Shown: positions 1 to 7,074, counted from the first letter of the stretch. The stretch is DNA of 11,512 nucleotides from Candidatus Moranbacteria bacterium CG23_combo_of_CG06-09_8_20_14_all_35_22 (GCA_002772115.1 PCRW01000042.1:1-11512), one strand, 5' to 3'. Numbers and translations: made by a program. The notes: generated by a model from the letters alone, not told the origin.

Positions 1-14
1 GTAATGGTCAGTTC

Positions 15-70
15 GTGGCAATTCATCCCTGTGTGTCCGAGTACGGACAACAACAGGGAGTTCTTGCCGC
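15..70. repeat. Nested three-stem hairpin next to the 49-codon gene
   Basis: Three nested stems can be drawn by eye. The outer stem pairs 15-21 with 64-70 (one G-T wobble), the middle pairs 26-32 with 53-59, and the inner pairs 34-39 (TGTCCG) with 44-49 (CGGACA) around an AGTA loop. Together they give about 20 pairs. The element touches the stop codon (70-72) of the minus-strand 49-codon gene, so it could be its 3' structure, but no T-tract follows on the minus strand before the window ends. It could also be a small structured RNA or a palindromic repeat. The pairing is direct observation; the function is not known. Confidence 0.5.
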
Positions 71-219
71 TATTCCTTAAAAACCGCGGTCATTTTTTCG
101 GCTTTCCGTCTGAATTCTTTATTGATTTTTTTTAAAGCCTTGTTTTGCTTAATAAGCAAATTAAAAAGAAATAAAAAACACAAAAAAACCGTCATTGCTA
201 TAAGTATGTTATTAATCAT
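70..219 (-). CDS. Small single-pass membrane protein, 49 aa, unknown function
   Basis: Reading the minus strand from the ATG at 219-217 to the TAG at 72-70 gives 49 codons. Residues 3-23 are strongly hydrophobic (Ile, Leu, Phe) and form one clear membrane segment. Residues 24-49 are hydrophilic and rich in Lys, Arg and Glu, suggesting a short charged helix on the cytoplasmic side. The start is supported by a purine-rich Shine-Dalgarno region, AAGGAAGGTGG, just upstream at about 223-233, which most neighbouring polysaccharide genes lack. It lies 154 nt downstream of the DUF4012 stop and points the same way. I do not recognise a family. The good ribosome site and sensible membrane topology argue that it is real, but at this length chance cannot be excluded. 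Confidence 0.55.
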   Translation of the reverse strand: MINNILIAMTVFLCFLFLFNLLIKQNKALKKINKEFRRKAEKMTAVFKE

Positions 220-243
220 TTTCCACCTTCCTTTTTCAAATTG

Positions 244-342
244 TTAAAAAACATTCCTCCTATTGTCTATTTTAAAAAAATCTAATTTTTCAAAAATAAA
301 TTTATCATGAACAATTTCTTGCGACCGCAAAATTTTGTTCAT
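244..342 (-). CDS. Possible 32-codon ORF overlapping a hairpin (doubtful)
   Basis: An ATG at 342-340 opens 32 codons ending in TAA at 246-244. The product begins MNKILRSQEIV and is mostly charged and aromatic. There is no Shine-Dalgarno sequence, and the first 12 codons coincide with an inverted repeat, so this may only be a by-product of that repeat. A second short frame (ATG at 254, 12 codons) begins after an AGGAGG and ends in a TGA that overlaps the ATG of the 49-codon gene. The two frames meet at a run of six T, so a remnant of a broken gene is also possible. Low confidence. Confidence 0.2.
   Translation of the reverse strand: MNKILRSQEIVHDKFIFEKLDFFKIDNRRNVF
307..342. terminator. Inverted repeat downstream of DUF4012 gene, possible terminator
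   Basis: The arms at 307-323 and 326-342 are 17 nt each. They match at 14 positions (ATGAACAA outer part, TTGCG inner part), with one further wobble. It lies about 30 nt beyond the stop of the long minus-strand operon, where an operon terminator would be expected. On the minus strand the following bases are GATAAATTTATTTTT, a T-rich but interrupted tract; on the plus strand a T-rich stretch (346-378) also follows. A weak bidirectional terminator is the simplest reading. Confidence 0.4.
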
Positions 343-373
343 CGTATTTTTAATTAAGCTTTTTTTACTTTTT

Positions 374-1741
374 TTATTTCTCCTCCGACAATTTCCATTC
401 GTTCTCTAATCTTATATCATAACTTTTCTTTTCGCCACTTTTTGAAATTACGGTAATTTTTCCTAGGAGTTCTGAAATGCCGGATTGTTTTTGAATTAAC
501 AAATCATAATTGGCTAAATCTAAATCTTTCAAAGTATAAATAAATTCGACTGTTTTGGTTGAATTGAGCGGGACGGTAAAAAGCGTGCCGAAATATTTTT
601 TTCCAAATTCCGTGCCAAATTTAACATTTCCGAAGTCAGCAGAATTTGTGAGCCAAGTATTTTCTGGCGCATAAACTCGCAGATAAGTTTGATAATTGTT
701 AGTCATCCAATCTTTGACTTTGCCGTTATGAATGTAGGTAATTTTGAGATTAGCTTTTGGAATTTCACTAGACAAATCAACGACATAATCAAAAGAACGC
801 AAAATGTAATAATCGCTTTTGTAAGCTCCTAAATTAGCGTCCACCAGCATCAGATAATCCCCTTTCCAAGAAGATTTCACTTCTCCCGCCCAGCCAGATT
901 TTTGTGCTTGCGCTTCTAAAGCAGAATCTTTGAAATAAAGCTGGATATTTTTTTTATTCAAATCTTCTAAAATTATTTTTGCCAAATCAAATCGTTGGGA
1001 ATTGTTCAGAGCTAAAACTTTTTCCATTATCGCCTCTGCTAATTCATTCATAATTGTTTTTCGTTCTCCCTTATCAATGCCTTGTTGAGCATAACCTTTT
1101 TCCACTTGATATTCCAAACTTAAGAAAGCATTTTCGCTAGTAAATATTCCAGAATAATCCGGCAAAGTAACTGGTCCCGTAATTTTCAAAAAAGAATTCA
1201 GCACGGCAGTGTTGATAGCAACGATGCCATCAAAATTTTCTTGACCTTCTCCTAAATGATAAAAGTATTCAGCTTTCTTGGCATTTTCCAAAAAATCAGG
1301 TGACCAATTAGAATCGCGCAGTTTCCATGAATCAATTCGAAGAGTTTCTCTCATTGGATACGGCGGAGCAATGATTTCTTTTATCCTAGCATCAAAATTG
1401 GAAAGATCATGAATTCCTATTTCCATTACTTTTCCATTTTTAGTTTTCAATATTCCAAAAGATCCAATATATCCTCCCCCTGGGCGAAGCTCCATATTAT
1501 TTTGGAAAAGGAGTAGGAAAGTTTTTTCTTGATTATCTTTTTTCAAAAGATACTCGGCAAAATAAGCGATGGATTGATATTCAGCTTTTTGGGAAAGTTC
1601 CAGCGGAAGAAAATCAATCGCTTGAGAAATTATTTTCCCCGGCTGTTTTCTTATTTCCAGAAAAAAATAAAAACCGGCTAAAAATATCACCGCTATTGAC
1701 CAGAAAATAATCCAAAATTTTAGAGAGTAAGTTTTTGCCAT
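374..1741 (-). CDS. DUF4012 domain membrane-anchored protein
   Basis: This 455-residue protein has one N-terminal membrane anchor (about residues 9-28) and a large extracellular part. Residues 76-96 carry the DUF4012 hallmark: a hydrophobic strand, then Gln-Asn, Glu-Leu-Arg-Pro (84-87) and a glycine-rich turn ending in Gly-Ser-Phe-Gly (93-96). DSNWSPDF at 143-150 and DGIVAINTAVL at 171-181 also fit the family. DUF4012 proteins are found in polysaccharide loci of Patescibacteria and Actinobacteria. Their reaction is not established, though a role in cell-surface glycopolymer assembly or attachment is often suspected. It is the last gene of the minus-strand operon, 15 nt after the Wzz-like gene, with no Shine-Dalgarno sequence, so translation may depend on coupling. 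Length is normal for shorter members of the family. The family call is firm; the function is inferred from context. Confidence 0.88.
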   Translation of the reverse strand: MAKTYSLKFWIIFWSIAVIFLAGFYFFLEIRKQPGKIISQAIDFLPLELSQKAEYQSIAYFAEYLLKKDNQEKTFLLLFQNNMELRPGGGYIGSFGILKTKNGKVMEIGIHDLSNFDARIKEIIAPPYPMRETLRIDSWKLRDSNWSPDFLENAKKAEYFYHLGEGQENFDGIVAINTAVLNSFLKITGPVTLPDYSGIFTSENAFLSLEYQVEKGYAQQGIDKGERKTIMNELAEAIMEKVLALNNSQRFDLAKIILEDLNKKNIQLYFKDSALEAQAQKSGWAGEVKSSWKGDYLMLVDANLGAYKSDYYILRSFDYVVDLSSEIPKANLKITYIHNGKVKDWMTNNYQTYLRVYAPENTWLTNSADFGNVKFGTEFGKKYFGTLFTVPLNSTKTVEFIYTLKDLDLANYDLLIQKQSGISELLGKITVISKSGEKKSYDIRLENEWKLSEEK

Positions 1742-1756
1742 AGTTTTTGTTGACAG

Positions 1757-2665
1757 TTATAATTTCCCGCTTAAAAGTTTATTCAGTCTTTCTTTTACTT
1801 CTTCCGGCGTAGCTTCATGAGAAAGTGTAAGATTTTTTTCTTCAATTTCATCCGCTTTAGAAATTTCAAAAATATTATTTTCAGCAATCGGCAAATTTGC
1901 CGGCGCCGTTGCTTTTTTTGTAAAAATAGGCTCCACTTTTTTCACTGTAAAAATCATCTTTTTTTCTGTGTCATTCTGTTTGATTTCCCCGCCTGCAACG
2001 CTATGCGTAGCATTGCGGGCAGGTGTGTTATTGGGTGTTTCCTTATATACCCAAGGCAAAATTCTTGTCGACTTTTTTTGCAAAGTTTCTTTTTCCAATG
2101 ACTGCAAAAAATAATTCAAAACAAACGCCAAAACAAATCCGGCAAAAATACTTTCTAAAATTAGATAAAAATATGAACCAGAAAAAGAATTTTGTGTTAC
2201 TGCGGGACTAATTATCCGAATAGCCAGATCATTTTCTATATCATAATAAGCTCCGATAGAACCAATAAGGCTTTTGACTGTTTGGGTACTCAAAACTTGA
2301 GCGCTGTAGGCGTCTTGACTCACCGCCGTAATTTCTAAACCTGAACTTTCGCCGATTCTTTCCATTTTGACAATTTCCCTCCAATATTTTTCCTTTTTAT
2401 AATCCGGCAGTTCCAAAATCAATTCCTCCTGCGCATCTTCATTGTCCGCCAAAACTTTTTCATAAAAAGGAAGTGACTGTGAAATCAATTTCAAATTTTC
2501 CAAAATCTGATCAGAATTTTCAATCGCTTTTTCACTTTTGAAAATTACCAAAATTTCCGTTTTAGCTTGGTAAGTGCGGTTGAAATTTACTAAAATTATA
2601 AAAATAATTCCAATAAAAATAACCAGTGTGATATAGAATTTTTTTAATTTAAATATTTCTAACAT
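1757..2665 (-). CDS. Wzz-like chain-length determinant protein with long cytoplasmic tail
   Basis: The 302-residue protein has the two-pass layout of polysaccharide co-polymerases. A membrane segment at about residues 10-27 is followed by NRTYQAKTEILV, an extracellular domain to about 160, and a second membrane segment at about 164-186. The tail (187-302) is charged and low in complexity. It has no Walker motif or tyrosine cluster, so no fused BY-kinase is present. Wzz/Wzc-type proteins influence the length of polymer made by Wzy-type polymerases. It starts 6 nt after the upstream glycosyltransferase stop and has no Shine-Dalgarno sequence. Residues 214-226 in the tail are encoded by a GC-rich palindrome that looks like an in-frame insertion. 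Sequence similarity to classical Wzz is weak, so the call rests on topology and neighbours. Confidence 0.7.
   Translation of the reverse strand: MLEIFKLKKFYITLVIFIGIIFIILVNFNRTYQAKTEILVIFKSEKAIENSDQILENLKLISQSLPFYEKVLADNEDAQEELILELPDYKKEKYWREIVKMERIGESSGLEITAVSQDAYSAQVLSTQTVKSLIGSIGAYYDIENDLAIRIISPAVTQNSFSGSYFYLILESIFAGFVLAFVLNYFLQSLEKETLQKKSTRILPWVYKETPNNTPARNATHSVAGGEIKQNDTEKKMIFTVKKVEPIFTKKATAPANLPIAENNIFEISKADEIEEKNLTLSHEATPEEVKERLNKLLSGKL
1988..2023. repeat. GC-rich REP-like palindrome inserted in frame in the Wzz-like gene
   Basis: The arms at 1988-2003 and 2008-2023 (16 nt each, loop TGCG at 2004-2007) pair at 13 positions; the other three are wobble or mismatch on one strand or the other. 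The element is about 60 percent G+C inside a very AT-rich gene. In the reading frame of the Wzz-like protein it encodes PARNATHSVAGG without stops. It sits in the flexible cytoplasmic tail, where an insertion would be tolerated. It resembles dispersed REP-type palindromes; I see only this copy in the window. Confidence 0.7.
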
Positions 2666-2671
2666 AATATT

Positions 2672-3808
2672 TTATGAACGCTTTATATTTAAGATATCCT
2701 GATAAACAATTTCGATTTGACTGGCAATTTTATCCCAACTGAATTTGCTCCAAGCATGATTCATCGCTTTTTCTCCCATTTTCTTGACCAGTGCTGGATT
2801 GTTGATTAGATAAACTAATTTTTCTTCTAAATCATGCGCGTCGCCAGAACGAAAAGATACGCTATTTTCATCGTTAAGCGCTTGCATATTTTCTTTGATA
2901 TCACTGAAAAGAATAGCTTTGCCATAACCCATCGCTTCTAAAAGCGCAATTGATAATCCTTCTGATTCTGAAGGCTGGACAAAACAATAAGCATTTGAAA
3001 AAAGCTGATTGAGCGCTTCGCCAGTTTGAGTTCCCGTAAAAATAATATTTTCCCGACCACGCGCCAAATCTTTCAATTCTTTCACATATTCGTCAGTGTG
3101 AAAACCGTCGCCGACAATCACTAACTTTTTTTCGCGCGTCAAATGCATATCTTCCAAATTTTTGAAAGCCGAAATAAGATAATGAATACCCTTGTGTTTG
3201 ATTAGTCGGCCAACCGATAGAATGTAGCTACCTTTTTGCAAATTCCATTTAGCCAGATATTGATTTTCCTCCGTTGGAAAAACATTCATTCCGTTAGGAA
3301 TAACCACGGCGCGTTTTTTAAATTTATCAAAAATATAACCACCTAAAATTTCTGAAACGGCGATAGTTTTATCCGGTACAAAAACCGTAATCATTTCTCC
3401 GGCTCGCAAACAAGCACGCGCAAACCAGTTCCATTTCTGATGGAAATAATCTTGACAATGATAAGTAGCAATGACAGCAGTTTTTCTTTTGAAAATTTTT
3501 GGGATTATAGAAAGCGAACTTGGTCCAATCGCTTGATAATGAAGCACATCGTAATTTTGAAACAAAGAATGAATTGTGGCAAAAAAAGTATGGCTGATGG
3601 CATCCAGATGTTTGGTTGGAATACTAGGCAGATGAATCAATTTTATCCCACGATATTCGAAAAGATCATGAGGCGTATAATTATTTCGCACATAAACAAA
3701 AACGCTATTGCCTTTTTTAGCAAGTCTTGTGGCGACTTCTTCCACATGCTTTTCCACTCCGCCGGATTTAGCTGGTATTCCTTTTTGACCAATAAAGGCA
3801 ATTTTCAT
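2672..3808 (-). CDS. GT4-family glycosyltransferase (retaining, GT-B fold)
   Basis: The 378-residue protein transfers a sugar from an activated donor to a growing glycan at the cytoplasmic face of the membrane. The N-terminal acceptor domain begins MKIAFIGQKGIPAKSGGVEK, a glycine-rich start like that of rhamnosyltransferase-type (DUF1972-like) enzymes. The C-terminal donor domain (about 190-360) has SVGRLIKHKG at 198-207, with Arg201 and Lys206 in the usual phosphate-binding positions. The E-x7-E motif of GT4 enzymes is Glu283 and Glu291 in the segment ESEGLSIALLE. Length is typical. It lies 18 nt after the beta-helix gene and 6 nt before the Wzz-like gene in one operon; no Shine-Dalgarno sequence is seen. 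The family is certain. Donor sugar and linkage cannot be read from the sequence. Confidence 0.92.
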   Translation of the reverse strand: MKIAFIGQKGIPAKSGGVEKHVEEVATRLAKKGNSVFVYVRNNYTPHDLFEYRGIKLIHLPSIPTKHLDAISHTFFATIHSLFQNYDVLHYQAIGPSSLSIIPKIFKRKTAVIATYHCQDYFHQKWNWFARACLRAGEMITVFVPDKTIAVSEILGGYIFDKFKKRAVVIPNGMNVFPTEENQYLAKWNLQKGSYILSVGRLIKHKGIHYLISAFKNLEDMHLTREKKLVIVGDGFHTDEYVKELKDLARGRENIIFTGTQTGEALNQLFSNAYCFVQPSESEGLSIALLEAMGYGKAILFSDIKENMQALNDENSVSFRSGDAHDLEEKLVYLINNPALVKKMGEKAMNHAWSKFSWDKIASQIEIVYQDILNIKRS

Positions 3809-3826
3809 AACTTTAACTTCGATAAA

Positions 3827-4822
3827 TTATTTTATATAAATCACATTAGAAAGAGTGCCGGAAATATTTCCCCAAAGTTCTGGCATAATTCCTCCAAAAG
3901 TTAAATTTTTTCCCCAGTCAATATAGCCAGCTCTTTGCAAACGAGCAATTCCATACAGGCCATTTTTAACAATTTTGGATTTATCAATATTGATTCTACC
4001 TGCTCCGCCATAAGAAGCTGTTTCAATTCCTTCTCGCTTATTTTCGCGAATATCATTTCGTCTAGTCCAAATTTCAGACCCGTCTAAAACCAATTTCATT
4101 CCACTTCCGCCATTTTCTCGAATAGAATTTTCCGCTATCCAACCCTTAGTCCCACTCGCCAAATCAATACCATCGTTTTTGTTTCCATAAATTTCATTAT
4201 CTGTGATAACCACTTTTCTAGCCCCAACCGCCCTGATACCCTTATAATCGTTTTCTTTTACTTTAGTGTTAGAAATTATTACTTGATTAGATTCACTTAC
4301 TTCGCCAGCTTCAATATAAATTCCCTCTTCATTATTATCTTTAATGATACAATCAACAATTTTACTTTCAGCATTATCATCCACCCAAATTCCTCTTTTC
4401 CCATTTTTAATTGTAAACCCGTTTATTTCAGCATCATTTTCTATAAAAACTGTTGCCCATTTGTCTTTCTTGGCTTTAATAATTGTATTATCTTTATTCT
4501 CGCCGAAAAGCTTAATTCCTTTTTCAAGTGTTATATTTTCTTTATATTCTCCCTTAGCTACATGAATATTGGCCTTTTTCCCATCTGCTTTATCCAAAGC
4601 GTCGTTAATTGTTTCAAAAGGATGATCCTTTGATCCATTTTTTTCGCCACTAGCCTTAGTATTTACATAAAAATCGCTTCTATGGCTCGAAAAAGCGAAA
4701 AATGGGGCTAAAATCAAAACCGACAGAAAAATACCCAGAAAAATGGATTTAAACTTATTATACTTGTTGTTTTTTTGGCTTATCATAAACATTTTTTTAA
4801 AAATAAAATTGATTCTAGACAT
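3827..4822 (-). CDS. Exported right-handed beta-helix protein (DUF1565 / PbH1 repeats)
   Basis: This 331-residue protein has a signal peptide or anchor at about 25-46, then FYVNTKASGEKNG and DHPFETINDAL, the DUF1565-type start of a parallel beta-helix. From about residue 125 to 300 there are repeated coils with the pattern Asn-x3-Gly-Ile: NNEEGI, NDYKGI, NKNDGI, NGGSGM, NKREGI and NGLYGI. This fold occurs in polysaccharide lyases, mannuronan epimerases and surface adhesins. No catalytic residues can be assigned by eye. The first ATG (4822) overlaps the upstream stop by 8 nt (ATGTCTAG), which suggests coupling; ATGs at 4792 and 4786 are alternatives and would give a more normal signal peptide. 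None has a Shine-Dalgarno sequence. An enzyme that trims or epimerises the local polysaccharide is plausible but unproven. Confidence 0.85.
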   Translation of the reverse strand: MSRINFIFKKMFMISQKNNKYNKFKSIFLGIFLSVLILAPFFAFSSHRSDFYVNTKASGEKNGSKDHPFETINDALDKADGKKANIHVAKGEYKENITLEKGIKLFGENKDNTIIKAKKDKWATVFIENDAEINGFTIKNGKRGIWVDDNAESKIVDCIIKDNNEEGIYIEAGEVSESNQVIISNTKVKENDYKGIRAVGARKVVITDNEIYGNKNDGIDLASGTKGWIAENSIRENGGSGMKLVLDGSEIWTRRNDIRENKREGIETASYGGAGRINIDKSKIVKNGLYGIARLQRAGYIDWGKNLTFGGIMPELWGNISGTLSNVIYIK

Positions 4823-6059
4823 TATCAGTTTTTTTGAATTTTGTCAAGGATTTGAGATTCTTATAAATAAAAATTATTTTTTCATAATAATTCTCAATAG
4901 AAAAATCAACAACACTTTTCTTAGCTTTAATTTTTATTTCATTTAAATTGTATTTTTTCAAATTCTGAATTTTTTGGGCTAAATTTTCAGCAGAGCCAGT
5001 CTCAAATAAAAAACCATTTTCTTCATTTGAAATCAAATCGGGTACTCCTCCTATTTTGGAAGCAATAACAATTTTTCCTAATGCCAAAGATTCTAAAACG
5101 CAATAAGGCATATTTTCATACCAAATAGAAGGAACGATAATAGCTTTAGCTTCAATTAATATTTTTTGCAAATCTTCACCTGATTTAAACCCTAGAAATT
5201 CAACTTGTGACTCTAGATCTAATTCTTTCACTAAAGCGATCAGATTATTTTTCTGTGGTCCTTCACCAATAATCTTAAGTTTCTCTGATTTATCTAAAAA
5301 TTTCATAGCTCTAATTGCTACATCTACACCCTTCTCTTTTGAGAGTCGACCGTAATAAACCAGAGTGTTGTTATCGGAATTATTTTCTAACTTTATATTT
5401 TCCTTAATATTTTCCATTGGATTTGGAATAAATTCTGCATTTCTTTTAAAGCCAAATTCTTTGAATTTTTTAATCAAAAATTTGCTGGGAGATATGAAAA
5501 TATCAATTTTATTATAACTTCCCAAAAAATTATGGATTATTTTTTCTAAAACACTAACCAAGCTTTTAGAATAAGAATTCTTAACGCATTTGTCTTTTAT
5601 ACAACTAAACAATGATCTATTTTCCCAAATATTTCCATTTAAAAATAAGCTATAATTAGGCGAAATTAATTTATAATCATGCAAAGTCATAACTATTGGA
5701 ATGTTATATTTTTTCAAAGCATAAATTATTGCTGGAGAAAGCTGATGATAAGTGTTATGCAAATGAGCTATGTCCGGTTGAAAATCAGCGATTAGTTTTT
5801 CCAAATTTTTCTTGGCTTCGAAATTAAAAATAATCTTTTGAGCTATTTTAATTTTCTGCCATAAAGAAAAATTTTTGTTTTCATAATTAACATTTTCTAC
5901 AAAATACTTTTCCCATTCAGTTTTTTCATTATTTGAATGTTTGGTAGAAAAAAAGGCTACCCTATGTCCATGAGATTCCAAAATTTTAGCCGTGTCAAAA
6001 TAGGCTTTTTCCGCTCCGCCTTTTTTAAAATGTAAATTGTTAATTAAAAGGATTTTCAT
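4815..6059 (-). CDS. GT4-family glycosyltransferase (retaining, GT-B fold)
   Basis: The 414-residue protein begins MKILLINNLHFKKGGAEKAY, the glycine-rich acceptor-domain start of GT4 enzymes. HNTYHQLSP (101-109) and MTLHDYKLISPN (124-135) are typical of the family's N-terminal half. The donor domain has YYGRLSKEKG at 235-244, with Arg238 and Lys243 as likely phosphate contacts, GEGP at 265-268, and the E-x7-E pair Glu315 and Glu323 in YENMPYCVLE. It starts 2 nt after the radical SAM stop and overlaps the beta-helix gene by 8 nt, so the three genes are almost certainly cotranscribed. It differs clearly from the other GT4 enzyme of the operon and probably adds a different sugar of the repeat unit. 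Donor and linkage are unknown. Confidence 0.92.
   Translation of the reverse strand: MKILLINNLHFKKGGAEKAYFDTAKILESHGHRVAFFSTKHSNNEKTEWEKYFVENVNYENKNFSLWQKIKIAQKIIFNFEAKKNLEKLIADFQPDIAHLHNTYHQLSPAIIYALKKYNIPIVMTLHDYKLISPNYSLFLNGNIWENRSLFSCIKDKCVKNSYSKSLVSVLEKIIHNFLGSYNKIDIFISPSKFLIKKFKEFGFKRNAEFIPNPMENIKENIKLENNSDNNTLVYYGRLSKEKGVDVAIRAMKFLDKSEKLKIIGEGPQKNNLIALVKELDLESQVEFLGFKSGEDLQKILIEAKAIIVPSIWYENMPYCVLESLALGKIVIASKIGGVPDLISNEENGFLFETGSAENLAQKIQNLKKYNLNEIKIKAKKSVVDFSIENYYEKIIFIYKNLKSLTKFKKTDNV
4821..4847 (-). promoter_or_regulatory. Possible internal promoter before the beta-helix gene
   Basis: On the minus strand a perfect TTGACA (4847-4842) is followed after 15 nt by GATAAT (4826-4821). 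The spacer is shorter than the 17 nt seen in the other promoters of this window, which weakens the call. Transcription would begin near 4814, past the first ATG at 4822, so this promoter would only make sense with starts at 4792 or 4786. Confidence 0.3.
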
Positions 6060-6061
6060 AA

Positions 6062-7006
6062 TTATAAAAATTTATTCTTTAATATCCAAAATCCCGCTTT
6101 TATCCAGTGTTTTTTAATAGCAGTTCTGGCCGTGCAAATCATCCAACTTGGTTTTTCGTTTTTTATTTTTAATTCGTTTGTTTTTGTAAAATCGAAGTTT
6201 TTTAAATCACCTAGTATTTGCTCAGAGATATCAGAAGAAAAAATTTTGCCATTTGGATTAATAAAAATCCCTTCCATTCCAGAATAATCAGGCAAAATTC
6301 TTTGCTTGGTTAATATAAAAATTTTCATTCCATAAGTATAATAAGCTCGAAGCCATCTTTTCAAATTCCAAGAAGATAATTCTTGTTTAATCAACCAATC
6401 AAGAACTTCAATCATCTTTTCTTTTTTATTGACAAAATTTTGAGTATTGAAATATTGGGTTCCGGAATGAACCAGCGTAAGACTCATTTCAATTCCGATT
6501 TTTTGCGATAATAAATATACTGGCCTAAGTTGATCAATATTATAATCTCCCAAAGTAAAAGATATTCGCAGTTTCTTAACTCCGATTTTTTTGAGTTCTT
6601 CCAAAGTACTAATGGCTTTTTTAAATCCACTTGGTACTCCCCTGACTCGATCATGAATCTCCTCTAGTCCATCAATAGAAATAGCTACTCCAATATTTGA
6701 CTTGATTTTTATAATTTCTCTAATCTTAGAAAGAATAAGCTCTTTGGCAAATCCGTTAGAAGAGATTATAATAGAAGCATTGGGAGATTTTCTATTTAAA
6801 ATTTTTACAATTTCAACTATATCTTGATGCAAAAAAGGTTCACCGCCAGTGATATTAATATTCTTCAAGTTGCTCGGTATTTTTTTCACAACATCCAAAG
6901 AAATTTCTTCTGGCTGGGTTTTTTTCCAAATACCGCACATTTGACAACGGGAGTTGCATTTATAAGTAATGGCTAATATAACTTCCTTTATATTTGACTT
7001 TTTCAT
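6062..7006 (-). CDS. Radical SAM protein with degenerate SPASM-like C-terminus
   Basis: The 314-residue protein has the radical SAM iron-sulfur motif C-x3-C-x2-C at Cys17, Cys21 and Cys24 (YKCNSRCQMCGIW), the SAM-contacting GGEP at 54-57, and SISSNG-like and VAISIDGL strands (80-85, 107-114) typical of the partial barrel. It should bind a 4Fe-4S cluster and cleave SAM to a 5'-deoxyadenosyl radical. The C-terminal part has GKIFSSD and ILGDL (253-267), then WMICTART (288-295). This is the layout of a SPASM or twitch auxiliary domain, but with serines where a first cysteine is usual and only Cys291 remaining. It is the first gene of the minus-strand operon, after a strong promoter. The substrate is unknown; a sugar or lipid-linked intermediate of the polysaccharide, or a peptide, are possibilities. 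Confidence 0.87.
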   Translation of the reverse strand: MKKSNIKEVILAITYKCNSRCQMCGIWKKTQPEEISLDVVKKIPSNLKNINITGGEPFLHQDIVEIVKILNRKSPNASIIISSNGFAKELILSKIREIIKIKSNIGVAISIDGLEEIHDRVRGVPSGFKKAISTLEELKKIGVKKLRISFTLGDYNIDQLRPVYLLSQKIGIEMSLTLVHSGTQYFNTQNFVNKKEKMIEVLDWLIKQELSSWNLKRWLRAYYTYGMKIFILTKQRILPDYSGMEGIFINPNGKIFSSDISEQILGDLKNFDFTKTNELKIKNEKPSWMICTARTAIKKHWIKAGFWILKNKFL

Positions 7007-7022
7007 AGATATTTTCTATTAT
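6994..7022 (+). promoter_or_regulatory. Sigma70-type promoter for the polymerase/ligase gene
   Basis: TTGACT (6994-6999), a 17-nt spacer and TATTAT (7017-7022) each differ from consensus at one base. The predicted start is near 7029, giving a leader of about 33 nt before the ATG at 7062. The -35 box lies within codons 3-5 of the divergent radical SAM gene. Confidence 0.6.
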
Positions 7023-7045
7023 TTAAAATAATTTTATAACTGTAA

Positions 7046-7074
7046 ATTCTAGCATAAATTAATGATTTTGTCAA
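7046..7074 (-). promoter_or_regulatory. Strong extended -10 promoter for the minus-strand operon
   Basis: On the minus strand a perfect TTGACA (7074-7069) is followed by exactly 17 nt and TAGAAT (7051-7046). TGC immediately before it makes an extended -10. The predicted start is near 7039, leaving a leader of about 33 nt before the radical SAM ATG at 7006. The -35 box lies inside codons 3-5 of the divergent polymerase/ligase gene. Confidence 0.75.

Noticed and set aside
1..132. Plus-strand frame open from the left edge to about 132
   Set aside because: It is antisense to the 49-codon gene and to the nested hairpin, has no recognisable protein features, and is probably a shadow frame.
1749..1762. 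TTGACAGTTATAAT on the plus strand near the DUF4012 start
   Set aside because: The -35-like and -10-like hexamers are only about 2 nt apart and point into genes on the opposite strand, so they cannot work as a promoter together.
3440..3904. Plus-strand 154-codon frame
   Set aside because: It lies antisense to a clear GT4 gene and part of the beta-helix gene; it is a shadow of the codon bias there.
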